Positions 36,008-47,462 of a stretch of DNA of 64,000 nt are shown in pieces. The position numbers and the translations under genes were made by a program. The stretch covers positions 33,832,342-33,896,341 of the forward strand of contig CM064434.1 in assembly GCA_032690845.1 (NCBI GenBank). The letters are read 5' to 3'. The DNA comes from Eleusine coracana subsp. coracana. Lineage: Eukaryota > Streptophyta > Magnoliopsida > Poales > Poaceae. Each line of letters begins with the position of its first letter. The stretch's first letter is position 1. The notes below the pieces were generated by a model. The model saw only the letters and a list, made by a program, of their open reading frames with translations, was not told the origin of the DNA and did no database searches.

Positions 36008-37873
36008 TGTAAGGATCATGACCATTGAGGTCACCCCAAGGTATGTTGTTTTGGTGATGAATGATAAGCATGAAGTGTGACTAATATCTACATGAGTGTT
36101 GCCCATGTAGGAAATCTCTTCTACCTTATGATGATTGTTCACGGCTGCCTTGGCGACTGATGACGATGACCACAAGCATAGAGGCTTGATGAGCTTGATG
36201 GAGTCCAAGGGTTGATGGAGATGGATCAAAGTGGAGAACAAGCTATAGAGCAAGTGTTGTGTATACTTGTCTAGTTGTTAGGCTTTGAGTCCATAGGAAA
36301 AACCGGACTATCAAGAGGGTCTAGGACATGTCTAGTCGGTGATGTGCAAGGATGCTCGGTGAAATCACAGGAACTAGATGATTGTGGAGAAGCCAATGAG
36401 CTGTTCAGAGAAGTCGGGAAACCAAGTCAAGCGAGGACGATGAGTTTCAGCTTTAGGACGTGAGACCGGACAGAGGGGTTAGTGGAGACCGAACTGTCCG
36501 GTCACTATGTGGAGCATGTCTGGGACTTCCAGCGAGGAGCAAGGTTTCTATCTGTGCGAGGGTCCATAGAGACCGGATGGTCCAGTCTACAGACCGGACA
36601 GTCCGGTCTGTGTGGGTGAAGCATAGGACAGAGAGGATGTAGTTTACGGACCTTCCTGGAATGGAGAGAGAAAGTGGACCAGACGGTCCGGTCCAGTGAC
36701 TGGACAGTCCGGTCAGCAGGAGTTTAGCAGTGGGTAGAGCCGTTGGGCTTGGGATTGATGTGACCGGACGGTCCGGTCAGGTACTGACCAGACTGTACGG
36801 TCAGTAGGCCCAAAAAGCTGATTTCATGGAGCAACGGCTAGTTTGAGGTTGGGAGCCTATATAACTTTGTTGTTGGGGTCTTTGTGACCTCTCTTGGCCA
36901 GTGGAATACTTGAGAGCATTTGGTAAGGTCCAAGAGGAAAAGAAGAGAGCACTAGAAGAGGATATTGGATATCTTGAGAGTGCTTGTGAGAGTAACATGG
37001 AGTGATCTTACACATCTAAGGCTAGGGTGTCCTTGAGGGTGTGATCTAGGTTGTTACTCTTAGTCTATGGTGAGACCTAGACCGGTTAGGTGTCGGTGAT
37101 CGAGCCTATCGTGATTGGTTGTGAAGGCTATCACAAGTTTGTACACGGTTTGAGCCCGCCGTTGGAAGAGGCATCAATAGTGAGCGCCTGTGCCGGTTCA
37201 GGGAGTACGGCAAGTTCTCGAGGGAGGCGAGCTTGTGCTTTGTGCAGCGGTGACGCACACCGTGTCTTAACTCGAGGAGTGATTACGGGCTCGTGCGTGA
37301 GAACTCCACTTGGTGGCGGGAGGGACCGGGACTCCGACGGGAGTGGTCCAACGAGGAGTAGGGGAAGGCTCCATCGTTCTGAGACCTCGAGAAAAAATCA
37401 TGATCCATCTCTTACTCTACTCCTTACTTTGATGCACTATCTTCCGCATTTTCATACCGTGCTATTCATGCTTGTGTGCTTATCTTGCTCTTGTTGATTA
37501 CCTTGTTGAAGTGCATGAATAGGATTCTTGCTTGCTAGTAGTACCTTAGTCTCTTCACTTGATCACTAGCATGTTTAGGAGTTGCATTGGCTTGATTTCT
37601 ATCCCTTGTATGTGTTGTACTACTCATGCTTGTTTGCTCTAGTTTCTTATCTTGTAGAGTTGCATGAGTAGGCTCCTTTGCTAGCTTGGTGTGTGTGCTT
37701 CCGCGTTGCTTTATTACTAGCTTGCATAGGAGTTGTATTGACTTGAGTGATCCACTAGTATGCCTAGGTTGTTGTTCCTTTCATAGGGCTTTTATCTTGC
37801 TAGTGTGATCACCACTAGAATTGCTATAGGAGTTGATTGAGTGTTCGGTTTTAGTAATTGGCAAATTTGGTAC
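36008..37873 (+). repeat. Sirevirus 5' LTR, 3'-truncated
   Basis: It matches the 3' LTR and the solo LTR up to GCAAATTTGGTAC (37,873). There the other two copies continue with ATAGTGTGAC or GTAGTGCGAC and about 50 bp more to the LTR end, while this one jumps to TTTACCGATGATC in the internal region. TATA box at 36,858-36,864; palindrome cluster at 36,488-36,804. The expected primer-binding site next to the LTR is absent. Confidence 0.88.
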
Positions 37874-39251
37874 CTTTACCGATGATCATGTGTATGATGA
37901 TTGTGATGATTGCGTGGATGTGTCTTGTACTAGTGAGTGCCTAGACTCTTCTAGCAATGACTTGATAGGTTGCTCTACTAGTATGCCTAACATGATGATT
38001 GATAATGATGTGTCTATTGATCTTGCTTGCTCTACTAGCATTGATGATGTTTGTGAGTCTCCTATTGATCATGCTAGTAGTTCCATTGTTGAGGAGTTCT
38101 TTGCTTTACTAGCATTGATAATGAGGACTTACTTGACTCTCTTATTCGCTTGCGAGGTATTGTGGACAGGATTGGGGCAACTTCTTTCGAGCTTCCTAAG
38201 ATCGTGATAGTGGAGAAGATCCTCTCCTTGCTTTCGAGTAGCAAGCTCTTCTACATCACTCTTGACCTTCTCATGGAGAAGGGTCTCTCCGTTGAGGACG
38301 TGATTGAGCTACTCTTCAAGGATGAGGAGATCACCGCGAGCATGGTGTGGAAAAAGACATTCAAGACACACCATGAAGCATCCTCAAGCAAAGGGAAAGA
38401 AGTAGCTTTGAGCTCAAACTTCTTTGATCCCTCCATAAGATTGCCTTGCAACGACCTCTAGAACCCCTTCGGGGCAAGACACTCATCGGGTGCTTCGTCA
38501 AGCTCTACCTCAAGTGTCATTCCTAGTACTACTCCAAGCACATTGGGTGGACCAAGCATTGGCGTAAGGGGAGCACCAACAACAATGCTCGCTCGGTCAT
38601 TTGAGATGATCAATCTTACGGCTTCAGCTCTGGCGCCTCCACCTCCTCCACCTCCTCCACCACAAGATCATCCTTGGCATCTTCGTAGAGCTCACCAACA
38701 GGATCTTCTCTTTGAACTCAGTGAATTTGCGAGAAATCCTAATGTTGACCTTTGTGAGAATCTATTGAGCATATGTGATCTTGTGTGTAGGATTAACTCT
38801 TTCAGGGGATTTCGGAGGATTGTACCACATGAAGTGATTGACAAGCTCCTCCAACAAATCACAACTCCTGAGTGGGGTTTCTTACTTGAGGAGGTAGTCA
38901 ATAGGAGACAAGAGCTCTCAATTGAGAGAGCAATGGAGATGATACTTGTGCTCCATTCACAAGTGGGACATGTGCTTGAGCACATCACTGGACTCTATGA
39001 TCCTCCCCATTATTACGTTAACCTTGACAATGTGCACATGGGGGGATGATCATGGACATTGGAGGTATCATGCTCTGCACTATCCCATTAGAAGGAGACT
39101 ATTGGACGGGATTGCAAGAATCCCTATCTATGAGGATGGTCTTATTGCTCGACACTATGAGGTTAGTACTAGTCAATCATGTAATGCTTTGCATACTAAC
39201 CCTTCTTTCTCTAGTGCTTGTCTTATGGCTACCACCAGGGTTAACTACTAG
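37874..39251 (+). pseudogene. Sirevirus 5' internal region, gag-position frames of unclear identity
   Basis: This occupies the gag position, but I do not recognise a standard copia gag. An acidic Asp/Ser/Cys-rich stretch (HVYDDCDDCVDVSC) comes first. Then one frame runs from about 38,090 to 39,049 with a single TAG (38,459-38,461): RLRGIVDRIGATSFELPK, FKDEEITASMVWKKTFKT, a run of nine prolines (from about 38,635), then EFARNPNVDLCENLLSICD and PHEVIDKLLQQITTPEWG. A frame change near 39,045 leads to the segment that stops at 39,249, immediately before the protease. No zinc knuckle was seen. It could be a strongly diverged gag or captured sequence. Confidence 0.5.
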
Positions 39252-42200
39252 AGTGGAGGTACCCATTGGATTCTTGATAGTGGGTGCACTCAACACATGA
39301 CCGGGAAGTCAACCATGTTCACCGATATTGATGAACACAAAGATAGTGAGAAGGTGACTTTTGGGGATAACTCAAAGGGGAGAGTGAGAGGCTCAGACAA
39401 GGTGGCCATTACAGAAGACCTCCATCTCTCCAAGGTCTTTATTGTGGAAACCCTCAACTTCAACCTTCTATCCATTGGTCAGTTATGTGACGTGGGATTC
39501 AAGTGCACATTTGATGAGGATGGAGCAATCATTGAGAATGCCAAGAAAGGGCTAGTGTTTCATGGAGTGAGGCATGGAAACTTGTATGTCACGGATTTTA
39601 AATTTAGCAACATGCCTCCAAGTACTTGTCTCTTCACAAAATCAACCAAGGGATGGTTGTGGCATAAAAGACTAGCACATATTGGGATGAGTCAGCTCAG
39701 GAAAGTGGTTAAGAGAAATCTAGTTGAAGGAATCAAGGATGTGACCTTTGAGAAGGACAAGTTGTGTAGTGCTTGTCAAGCGGGAAAGCAAGTTGCCTCT
39801 TCTCACCCTACCAAGTCCTTCATGTCTACATCTCGACCCCTAGAGCTCTTGCACATGGACTTGTTTGGGCCAACACATTACAAGAGCCAGGGAGGCAATC
39901 TATATTGCTTGGTGATTGTTGATGACTTCACAAGATACACTTGGACCTTCATTCTTGTGGACAAATCTCAAGCTAGTGATATCTTCAGAAAGTTTGCAAG
40001 AAGAGCAAACAATGAATTCAAAGCTAACATTGTGAAGATAAGGAGTCACAATGGGACTGAGTTCAAGAACACCACTGTGGAGGAGTCTTGTGACAAGAAA
40101 GGGATCAAGCATGAGTTCTCCGCTACTTATACTCCCGAGCAGAATGGAGGAGTGGAGAGGAAGAACAAGACACTCATCACTCTTGCTCGTACTATGCTAG
40201 ATGAGTATGGGACTCATAAGAGGTTTTGGGCTAAGGCAATCAACACGGCTTGCTACACTTCCAACTGTGTGTATCTTCACCGGCTGTTGAAGTAGACTCC
40301 ATATGAGCTATTAGTTGGACAGAAACTGAATGTTTCCTATTTTTGGGTGTTTGGCTACACTTGCTACATACTCAAGAAGAGAAGGAAACCCGGGAAATTT
40401 GAGAGTAGGACGGATAAAGGGATACTTGTTGGATACTCTGGAACTTCTAAAGCATATCGGGTCTACAACTCAGCCACAGGATGTGTAGAGGAAATCTATG
40501 ATGTGAAATTTGATGAGTCAAATGGTTCTCAAAAGGGAGATGAGTTTCATGAGGTGCATATTAAGGATGAGCCTATGAGGGAATCATTGAGGAGAATGCC
40601 CGTGGGTGAGGTTTTACCCCACGAGGTTATCGATGAAGATAGTGGTGAGCCCTCTACCCCACCACCTCAAGCAACCACTTCCTCTGAGGTGCAAGAACCA
40701 AATCAAGATACCACCAACACACCCTCTAGCTCTTCCCAAAATTCCTTGAGAGTCCATCCACCAAACAATGAGGAAACCCGAGTGAGAAGTGAGCCACAAG
40801 CCTCTCCACATACACCATCTCGAGCTACCTCACCAAGTTCCTCAAATGAAGTATCCCCACCAAATTCAAGATCCAAGTCCAAAGCTAGAGAGCCTATGAG
40901 AGATTCACCCACCTCTGTAAGAATCCAAGACATTCATATTTCAAGAGAGCAAGCCATCCATGATGCCCAAGATACCTCACCTAGATCTCCTCCCATTCAA
41001 CAAGAACATCATCCTAGACCCAAAGACATAATCAAGGATCATTCACATCACTTGATCATTGGGAGTCCATCTCAAGGAGTGAGGACAAGGAGAAATCAAT
41101 ACAAGCCCAACTATGTGAATGAAGATTATGAGGAGGTGAATGTTGCTATTGAGAACTTCTCTTTTGTCTCCATGATGGAGCCTACAACAATTGAAGAAGC
41201 AATGAATGATCACAAGTGGGTTATTGCCATGCAAGAAGAATAAAACAATTTCCAAAGGTGCAAAGTTTGGAAGTTGGTTGAAAGACCCAAGAATCATAAT
41301 GTGGTTGGCACCAAGTGGGTCTTCAACAGCAAACAAGATGAGAGAGGAGTCATTGTCAAGAACAAGGCTCGCCTAGTGGCAAAAGGATATTCTCATGTAG
41401 CGGGCATTGACTTTGAAGAAACATTTGCTCCCGTGGCTCGTCTTGAGGCAATTTGGATCTTGCTTGCTTATGCTTCACACAATGGTTTCAAGCTCTATCA
41501 AATGGATGTGAAGAGTGTCTTCTTGAATGGAGAGATCAATGAGAAAGTCTATGTGGAACAACCTCCGGTGTTTGAGGACCCTAAGCGTCCAAGACATGTG
41601 TACAAGTTGAAGAAAGCTCTCTATGGCCTCAAGCAAGCTCCAAGGGCATGGTATGAACACTTGAGAAACTTCCTACTTGACAATGGATTCACCATTGGAA
41701 GCATTGATAGCACCTTGTTCACCAGGCATGTTGGGAAGGATCTCTTTGTGTGCCAAATCTATGTGGATGATATCATATTTGGGTAAACTAATGAGAAGTT
41801 CAATGAGGAGTTCCGGGAAATGATGGCAAGGGAATTTCAAATGTCTATGATTGGAGAACTTCATGTGTTCCTTGGCTTTCAAGTGAAAAAATTGAGGGAA
41901 GGGAACTTCATCTACCAAGAAAAGTATACCAAGGTTCTTCTCAAAAGATTCAACATGGAAAATAGCAAGCCTTTGCGCACTCCTATGGCAACTAGCAAAC
42001 CCTTGGACATGGATGAGAAGGGAAAACCCGTGAACCCTAAGCTCTATAGGTCTATGATTGGTTCCTTGCGCTATCTCACCGCTTCAAGACCGGACATCAT
42101 ATTTAGTGTGTGCTTGTGTGCATGCTATCAAGCAAATCCAAAGGAATCTCACTTGAAGGCAGTGAAGAGAACTCTTAGATACCTCAAGTACACACCTACT

Positions 42201-42710
42201 ATGGTGTTATGGTACCCTAGAGGAAAAAGCTTTGACCTACTTGGTTATTCGGATTCGGACTTCACGGGATGCAAAGTGAATAGAAAGAGCACATCGGGAG
42301 GTTGCCAATTCCTTGAAAGAGCTCTTGTCTCTTGGAGCAAGAAGCAAAACTCGGTGGCTCTATCTACAGCTGAGGCGGAGTATATGGCAGTAGGAGCATG
42401 TTGTGCTCAACTTCTCTACATGAGGCAAACCCTCTCGGACTATGGTCTCAACTTCACTCAAATGCCACTCTATTGTGATAGTGAAACGGCAATCAAGATG
42501 GCTCTTAAAACTGGAGATCACGGTCATGCAAAACACATTCAAGTGAAGCACCACTTCATTCGTGATCATGTTGAGAAGAAGGACACTGACTTGGTGTATG
42601 TGCGTACTCATGAACAATTGGTAGATATCTTCACCAAGCCACTTAATGAGAAGACCTTCAACAAGCTAAGGGGAGAACTCAATGTTCTTGACCTCTCCAA
42701 CTTCACTTGA
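39252..42710 (+). pseudogene. Sirevirus pol (protease-integrase-RT-RNase H) with three nonsense codons
   Basis: One frame of 1,153 codons with no frameshift, interrupted only at 40,293 (TAG), 41,241 (TAA) and 41,784 (TAA). Domains in order: protease WILDSGCTQHMTG; GAG-pre-integrase LWHKRLAHIGMSQL with C-x2-C (CSACQ); integrase core with HMDLFGP, SHNGTEF and PEQNGGVERKN (D, D, E); a low-complexity Ser/Pro linker at about 40,630-41,050; RT with KARLVAKGY, QMDVKSVFLNGEI, LYGLKQAPRAWYE and the catalytic pair in CQIYVDDIIFG; RNase H with YSDSDFTG, STAEAEYMA and YCDSETAI. The stop at 41,784 falls directly after the RT catalytic motif. The frame ends at 42,710 with SNFT. The open state suggests fairly recent inactivation. 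Confidence 0.93.
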
Positions 42711-43916
42711 GTAACCCTAAAGTCTCTTGTACATTTGTATAGTTTTGCTTGTTTGTTTTGTTGTTTGTGTCTTTGTTTTGTGGTTGTTTCTCTTCTCTTT
42801 GTAGGTCAACTTCGGACCTCCTTGAGATAGCAATGGACATGGGTTAAGCTTGGGAAGGTGGTTCATGGTGCACCCAAGGCTTCGAAGAATGGTCCATTGT
42901 GAGTAAGCTCGAGAAGGGAACAACTCGTCGTTGGTACTTTGGTTTGTATCGGTTCTCTCTCTTTCTTTTAGCATCGCATCATGCATTTGTATACTTGTTG
43001 CATTTGGTTTTGCACTCTTTGCATTCATGCATTCTTGCATCATGATACTTTACAAGCTTCCAAGCATGTTTCTAGGGGGAGTTGCTTATTTACAATGTAA
43101 GTACATGACCCTCTAGATGATCACATAGTGATCTTTGTGCTTCATGCCCATTGAGTCATGTTCGACCGAGCTCCGAGGTTAAATTACTTGCGCGGCTCAA
43201 AGACAAGTGGCTCATACATTTCCATCACACTAATGACTAACCTTTGCATTCTTGGAGATTTTGTTGTTGAGTCATGTGTGTAGGGGGAGTTGTGGTAAAA
43301 CACCATCGTTACCAAGAAGGAGAACCAAGAAAGGGGGAGTTTTTCTAACTCTTGCCACTTATTATTTGCTCTTTTGTTCCCTTCTGTTTTGTCTTTGGTT
43401 TTTTGTGATAGGTGACAAAGGGGGGGAAGGAACATGAAGATCCAAAAGCCAAGTACACGTTGACAACACAAAAGTGGAAAAGGACATGAGAAGATCATGA
43501 AGATCAATCACCAAGTAGGCGAGAAAGAACATGAAGATACAAGCAAGCTACGAGGTGACAAAGGGGAGAATGGTGCATGTTCACTTGGAGTACACATGAA
43601 GATCATGTCAAGATGGACGTCCCCACCAAAATAAAGAAGAAGAACGATGGTGCATGTCTACAACAACAACGTACATCTACACCGACATGAATATCAATCA
43701 CGACACCAAGACGGGCGCAAAATTCAACTCAAGACCGACATCAAGTGCGCTACATGATTAAGTAGTTCTCCCTCAATACCTAGCACATTTCAAGGGGGAG
43801 ACTACTTCCAAGGTAAGAACCAAGGTAATCCTTTCTTTTCCTTTGGTTCCTTGTTTCTCATTCGTTTTGGATCATCATAAGTAGTGGTTGTCATCCATCA
43901 CCAAAAAGGGGGAGAT
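42711..43916 (+). other. Sirevirus 3' noncoding region with repeated polypurine tracts
   Basis: About 1.2 kb with no credible env-like gene. Purine runs of the type AAGGGGGAG recur at about 43,075, 43,282, 43,334, 43,420, 43,559 and 43,793. The last one (CCAAAAAGGGGGAGAT, about 43,901-43,916) abuts the 3' LTR and is the functional-looking polypurine tract. Multiple such tracts are, from memory, a described Sirevirus trait. Confidence 0.8.
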
Positions 43917-45828
43917 TGTAAGGATCATGACCATTGAGGTCACCCCAAGGTATGTCGTTTTGGTGATGAATGACAAGCATGAAATGTGACTAATATCTAC
44001 ATGAGTGTTGCCCGTGTAGGAAATCTCTTCTACCTTATGATGATTGTTCACAGCTGCCTTGGCGATTGATGACGATGACCACAAGCATGGAGGCTTGATG
44101 AGCTTGATAGAGTCCAAGGGTTGATGGAGATGGATCAAAGTGGAGAACAAGCTATGGAGCAAGTGTTGTGTACCCTTGTCTAGTTATTAGGCTTTGAGTC
44201 CATAGGAAAAACCTGACTATCAAGAGGGTCTAGGTTATTCTCTTAGGTCATGTCTAGTCGATGATGTGCAAGGATGCTCGGTGAAATCACAGGCACTAGG
44301 TGATAGTGGAGAAGCCAAGGAGCTGTTCGGAGAAGCCCGGAAACCAAGTCAAGCGAGGATGATGAGTTTCAGCTTCGGGACGTAGAGACTGGACAGAGGG
44401 GTCAGTGGAGACCGGACTATCCGGTCACTATGTGGAGTATGTCTTGGACTTCCAGCGAGGAGCAAGGTTTCTGTCTATGCGAGGGACCATAGTGACCGGA
44501 TAGTCCGGTCTGTGTGGGTGAAGCATAGGGCAGAGAGGATGCAATTTGTGGACCTTCCTGGAATGGAGAGAGAAAGTGGACCGGATATTCCGGTTCAGTG
44601 ACTGGACAGTCCAGTCAGCAGGAGTTCAATAGTGGGCAGAGCAGTTGGGCTTGGGATTGAAGTGACCAGATAGTCCGGTCAGGTACTAGTCAGACTGTAT
44701 GGTTAGTAGGCCCAGAAAGCTGATTTCATGGAGCAACGGCTAGTTTGAGGTTGGGAGCCTATATAACTTCGTTGCTGGGGTCTTTGTCACCTCTCTTGGC
44801 CAGTGGAATACCTGAGAGCATTTGGTAAGGTCCAAGAGGAAAAGAGGAGAGCACTAGAAGAGGATATTGGATATCTTGAGAGTGCTTGTGAGAGTAACAT
44901 AGAGTGATCTTGCACATCTAAGGCTAGGGTGTCCTTGAGGGTGTGATCTAGGTTGTTACTCTAGGTCTATGGTGAGACCTAGACCGGTTAGGTGTCGGTG
45001 ATCGATTCTATCATGATTGGTTGTGAAGGCCGTCACAAGTTTGTACACAGTTTGAGCCCGCCGTTCGAAGGGGTATCAATAGTGAGCGCCCGTGATGGCT
45101 CGGGGAGTACGGCAAGCTCTCAAGGGAGGCGAGCTTGTGCTTTGTGCAGTGGTGACGCACACCGTGTCTTCACTCGAGGAGTGATTGCGGGCTCGTGGGC
45201 GAGAACTCCACTTGGTGGTGGGAGGGACCGAGACTCCGGCGGGAGTGGTCCAACAAGGAGTAGGGGCAGGTGCCATCCTTCCGAGTCCTCGGGAAAAAAT
45301 CATGAGCCATCTCTTACTCTACTCCTTACTTTGATGCACTATCTTCCATATTTTCATACCATGCTATTCATGCTTGTGTGCTTATCTTGCTCTTGTTGAT
45401 TACCTTGTTGAAATGCATGAATAGGCTTCTTGCTTGCTAGTAGTACCTGAGTCTCTTCACTTGATCACTAGCATGTATAGGAGTTGCATTGGATTGATTG
45501 CTATCCCTTGTATGTGTTGTACTACTCATGCTTGTTTGCTCTAGTTTCTTGTCTTGTATAGTTGCATGAGTAGGCTCCTTTGCTAGCTTGGTGTGTGTGC
45601 TTCCGTGCTGCTTTATTACTAGCTTGCATAGGAGTTGTATTGACTTGAGTGATCCACTATTATGCCTCGGTTGTTGTTCCTTTCATAGGGCTTTTATCTT
45701 GCTAGTATGATCACCACTAGAATTGGTATAGGAGTTGATTGAGTGTTCGGTTTTAGTAATTGGCGAATTTGGTACATAGTGTGACTTCCCGATTCACCAC
45801 CCCCCCTCTCGGTCACTCGGTCCTTTGA
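43917..45828 (+). repeat. Sirevirus 3' LTR (1,912 bp)
   Basis: It starts TGTAAGGATCATGACC after the polypurine tract and ends CGGTCCTTTGA next to the target duplication AGCCT. The terminal CA has mutated to GA. One palindrome pair (about 36 bp) present in the other two LTRs is missing near 44,495. TATA box at 44,760-44,766. The LTR difference from the 5' copy is a few per cent over short stretches compared by eye. Confidence 0.92.
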
Positions 45829-46757
45829 AGCCTTTCTATGACCTCGATCTTAGCTCTATCCACCTCAATACCCCTCTCGTACACAAGGTGTCCTAAAACG
45901 ATGCCCTCTTGGACCATAAAGTGTCACTTTTCCCAATTAAGTACTATGTCCTTTCACTGGCATCTTTGTAAGACCCTATCTAGGTTCTCAAGACAATGAT
46001 CAAAAGTTTTCCCATAAACAGAGAAATCATCCATGATGACTTCCATGATTTCTTCGATCATGTCAGAGAATATAGACATCATGCACCTTTGGAACGAAGC
46101 GGGTGCATTACACAACCCAAATGACATTCTCCGATAGGCATAGGTTCCGTAAGGGCTTGTGAAGGTAGTCTTACTTTGATCATCTGGATGGATGGGAATT
46201 TGATGGTAACCAGAGTACCCATCAAGGAAACAGAAGAAGGAATTCTTGGCAAGATGCTACAACATTTCATCAGTGAAGGGCAGTGGGAAATGATCCTTTT
46301 TTGTTGCCTTGTTGAGCCTCTGATAGTCGATGCACATCCTCCATCCCGTGATGGTGCGTTGAGGGATCAACTCATTTCTATCATTTCTAACGACCGTCAT
46401 GCCTCCCTTCTTAGGCACTACTTGCATAGGGCTAACCCATTCACTATGAGGAACGGGATAAATTATCCTGGCGTGCAAAAGTTTCAAAACCTCCTTCTTA
46501 ACAACCTCTCTTATTGCATTATTTAGCCTCCTCTGAGGCTCCCTAGAAGGTGTTCTATCAGGATCAATGGGAATGCGATGGGTGCAAAGAGCGGGACTAA
46601 TTCCCTTAAGGTCTTGGAGTGAGTAGCCTAGGATAGAGCGATGCTTTTCTAGGATGGCTAAAAGTTTAGCAGATTCTTCCTCAGATAGTTTGTCACTTAT
46701 GATAACAGGGGCTTGCAGGTCGCCATTTAGGAAAGCATAGTGTAGGCCAGAAGGCAA
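45829..46757 (-). pseudogene. Athila-like reverse transcriptase N-terminal and palm part, copy B
   Basis: Minus strand. The 166-codon frame from 46,757 to 46,257 covers the pre-RT linker (YAFLNGDLQAPVIISDKLSE) and the start of RT (VVPKKGGMTVVRNDRNELI, GWRMCIDYQRLNKATKKDHF). It ends at the TAG shared with copy A. The palm catalytic pair is preserved downstream as VIMDDFS (near 46,030). The Sirevirus lies beyond 45,828. Confidence 0.88.
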
Positions 46758-47380
46758 GGGATTAAGCTCAATCGGAGGTCGTGATGGTGGTTCTTCAATG
46801 GGTAGCTCAATTGTCTCCTAAAACTCATCCTCCTCTTGGATAAACTCTTTAGCATCTCTATCTAGAAAGGTTCAGGAGAATCAAATTGGAGAATAGCCAT
46901 TACTTCCTCGATTGGCTCTTCCTTTGGAGAAGGATCTGGTAGGGAGTTCCTCGATCGGGAGATCGGGATAGAAAACTTTTCTCCCCCTAGTTTTACGTCG
47001 AGACGTTCAAGGGTTGGTACATCCATGAGTAATTTCTCAATGGGATGTCCGATTAAGACATCAAAATCCTGAATGTCAAAGACATGGAAGTCTAGGACAG
47101 CCTCGACGTTTGCGTCCCTTATGGTCATATCTTGCAAAATCCCGTATCTTTGTAAAATAGGGCCAAAGGGGCTCTTGAAGGATTTTCTAGTCGGTGCCAA
47201 TGGCGTATCGCCCAAAATGTCAAATGCAAAGGCACTAGAAACTATGTTGGCACCAACAGTGGGATTATAAAGAACTTCCACTGTGACTCCTCTAATGTCG
47301 CATCGAATGGTTGAAGAGGTAGAGCAAGTAGGAATTACTTCAAAGGATGGCTCAACCTCTCGCAACCATTCATCGCTCAT
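46758..47380 (-). pseudogene. Athila-like protease region, copy B
   Basis: A 172-codon open frame (47,380 to 46,862) runs from MSDEWLREVEPSFEV through VEVLYNPTVGANIVSS, FHVFDIQDFDVLIGHP and LDVKLGGEKFSIPISRS. It is longer than in copy A because the ~100-bp deletion and a stop are absent. As in A, the aspartic protease signature is replaced by NPTVG. The sequence upstream of 47,380 to the Tekay LTR has no start of gag. Confidence 0.75.
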
Positions 47381-47462
47381 AATTGAAGTTAACTCCTTTA
47401 CCGTCTCTTGGAGGAATGCATCTTCAAGTGGCTCAGGAGGAGAGATGGGAGTCGGGGGTTTC

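Larger units (their letters stand above)
36008..45828 (+). mobile_element. Sirevirus Ty1/copia element, full-length but defective (9,821 bp)
   Basis: LTRs 36,008-37,873 and 43,917-45,828 bound an internal region with copia gene order (protease, integrase, RT, RNase H), plus strand. Sirevirus traits: long LTRs with the CCGGAC/GTCCGG palindrome cluster, the start TGTAAGGATCATGACC, and several polypurine tracts before the 3' LTR. Flanks AGCCC and AGCCT are a slightly decayed 5-bp target duplication. The 3' end reads CTTTGA rather than CTTTCA. The 5' LTR lacks its last ~55 bp, and the primer-binding site and the start of gag are gone. Pol carries three nonsense codons. It cannot be autonomous. 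Confidence 0.92.
32745..47462 (-). mobile_element. Athila-like Ty3/gypsy element, copy B, with nested Sirevirus
   Basis: Same layout as copy A: 3' noncoding DNA 32,747-34,047, integrase, RNase H/RT up to 36,007, the Sirevirus from 36,008 to 45,828, RT from 45,829, and protease to 47,380. It is cut by the Tekay LTR at 47,463. It keeps its polypurine tract and part of the 3' LTR. The protease part is better preserved than in A; the RNase H/RT part near 35,600-35,760 is worse. Confidence 0.78.
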
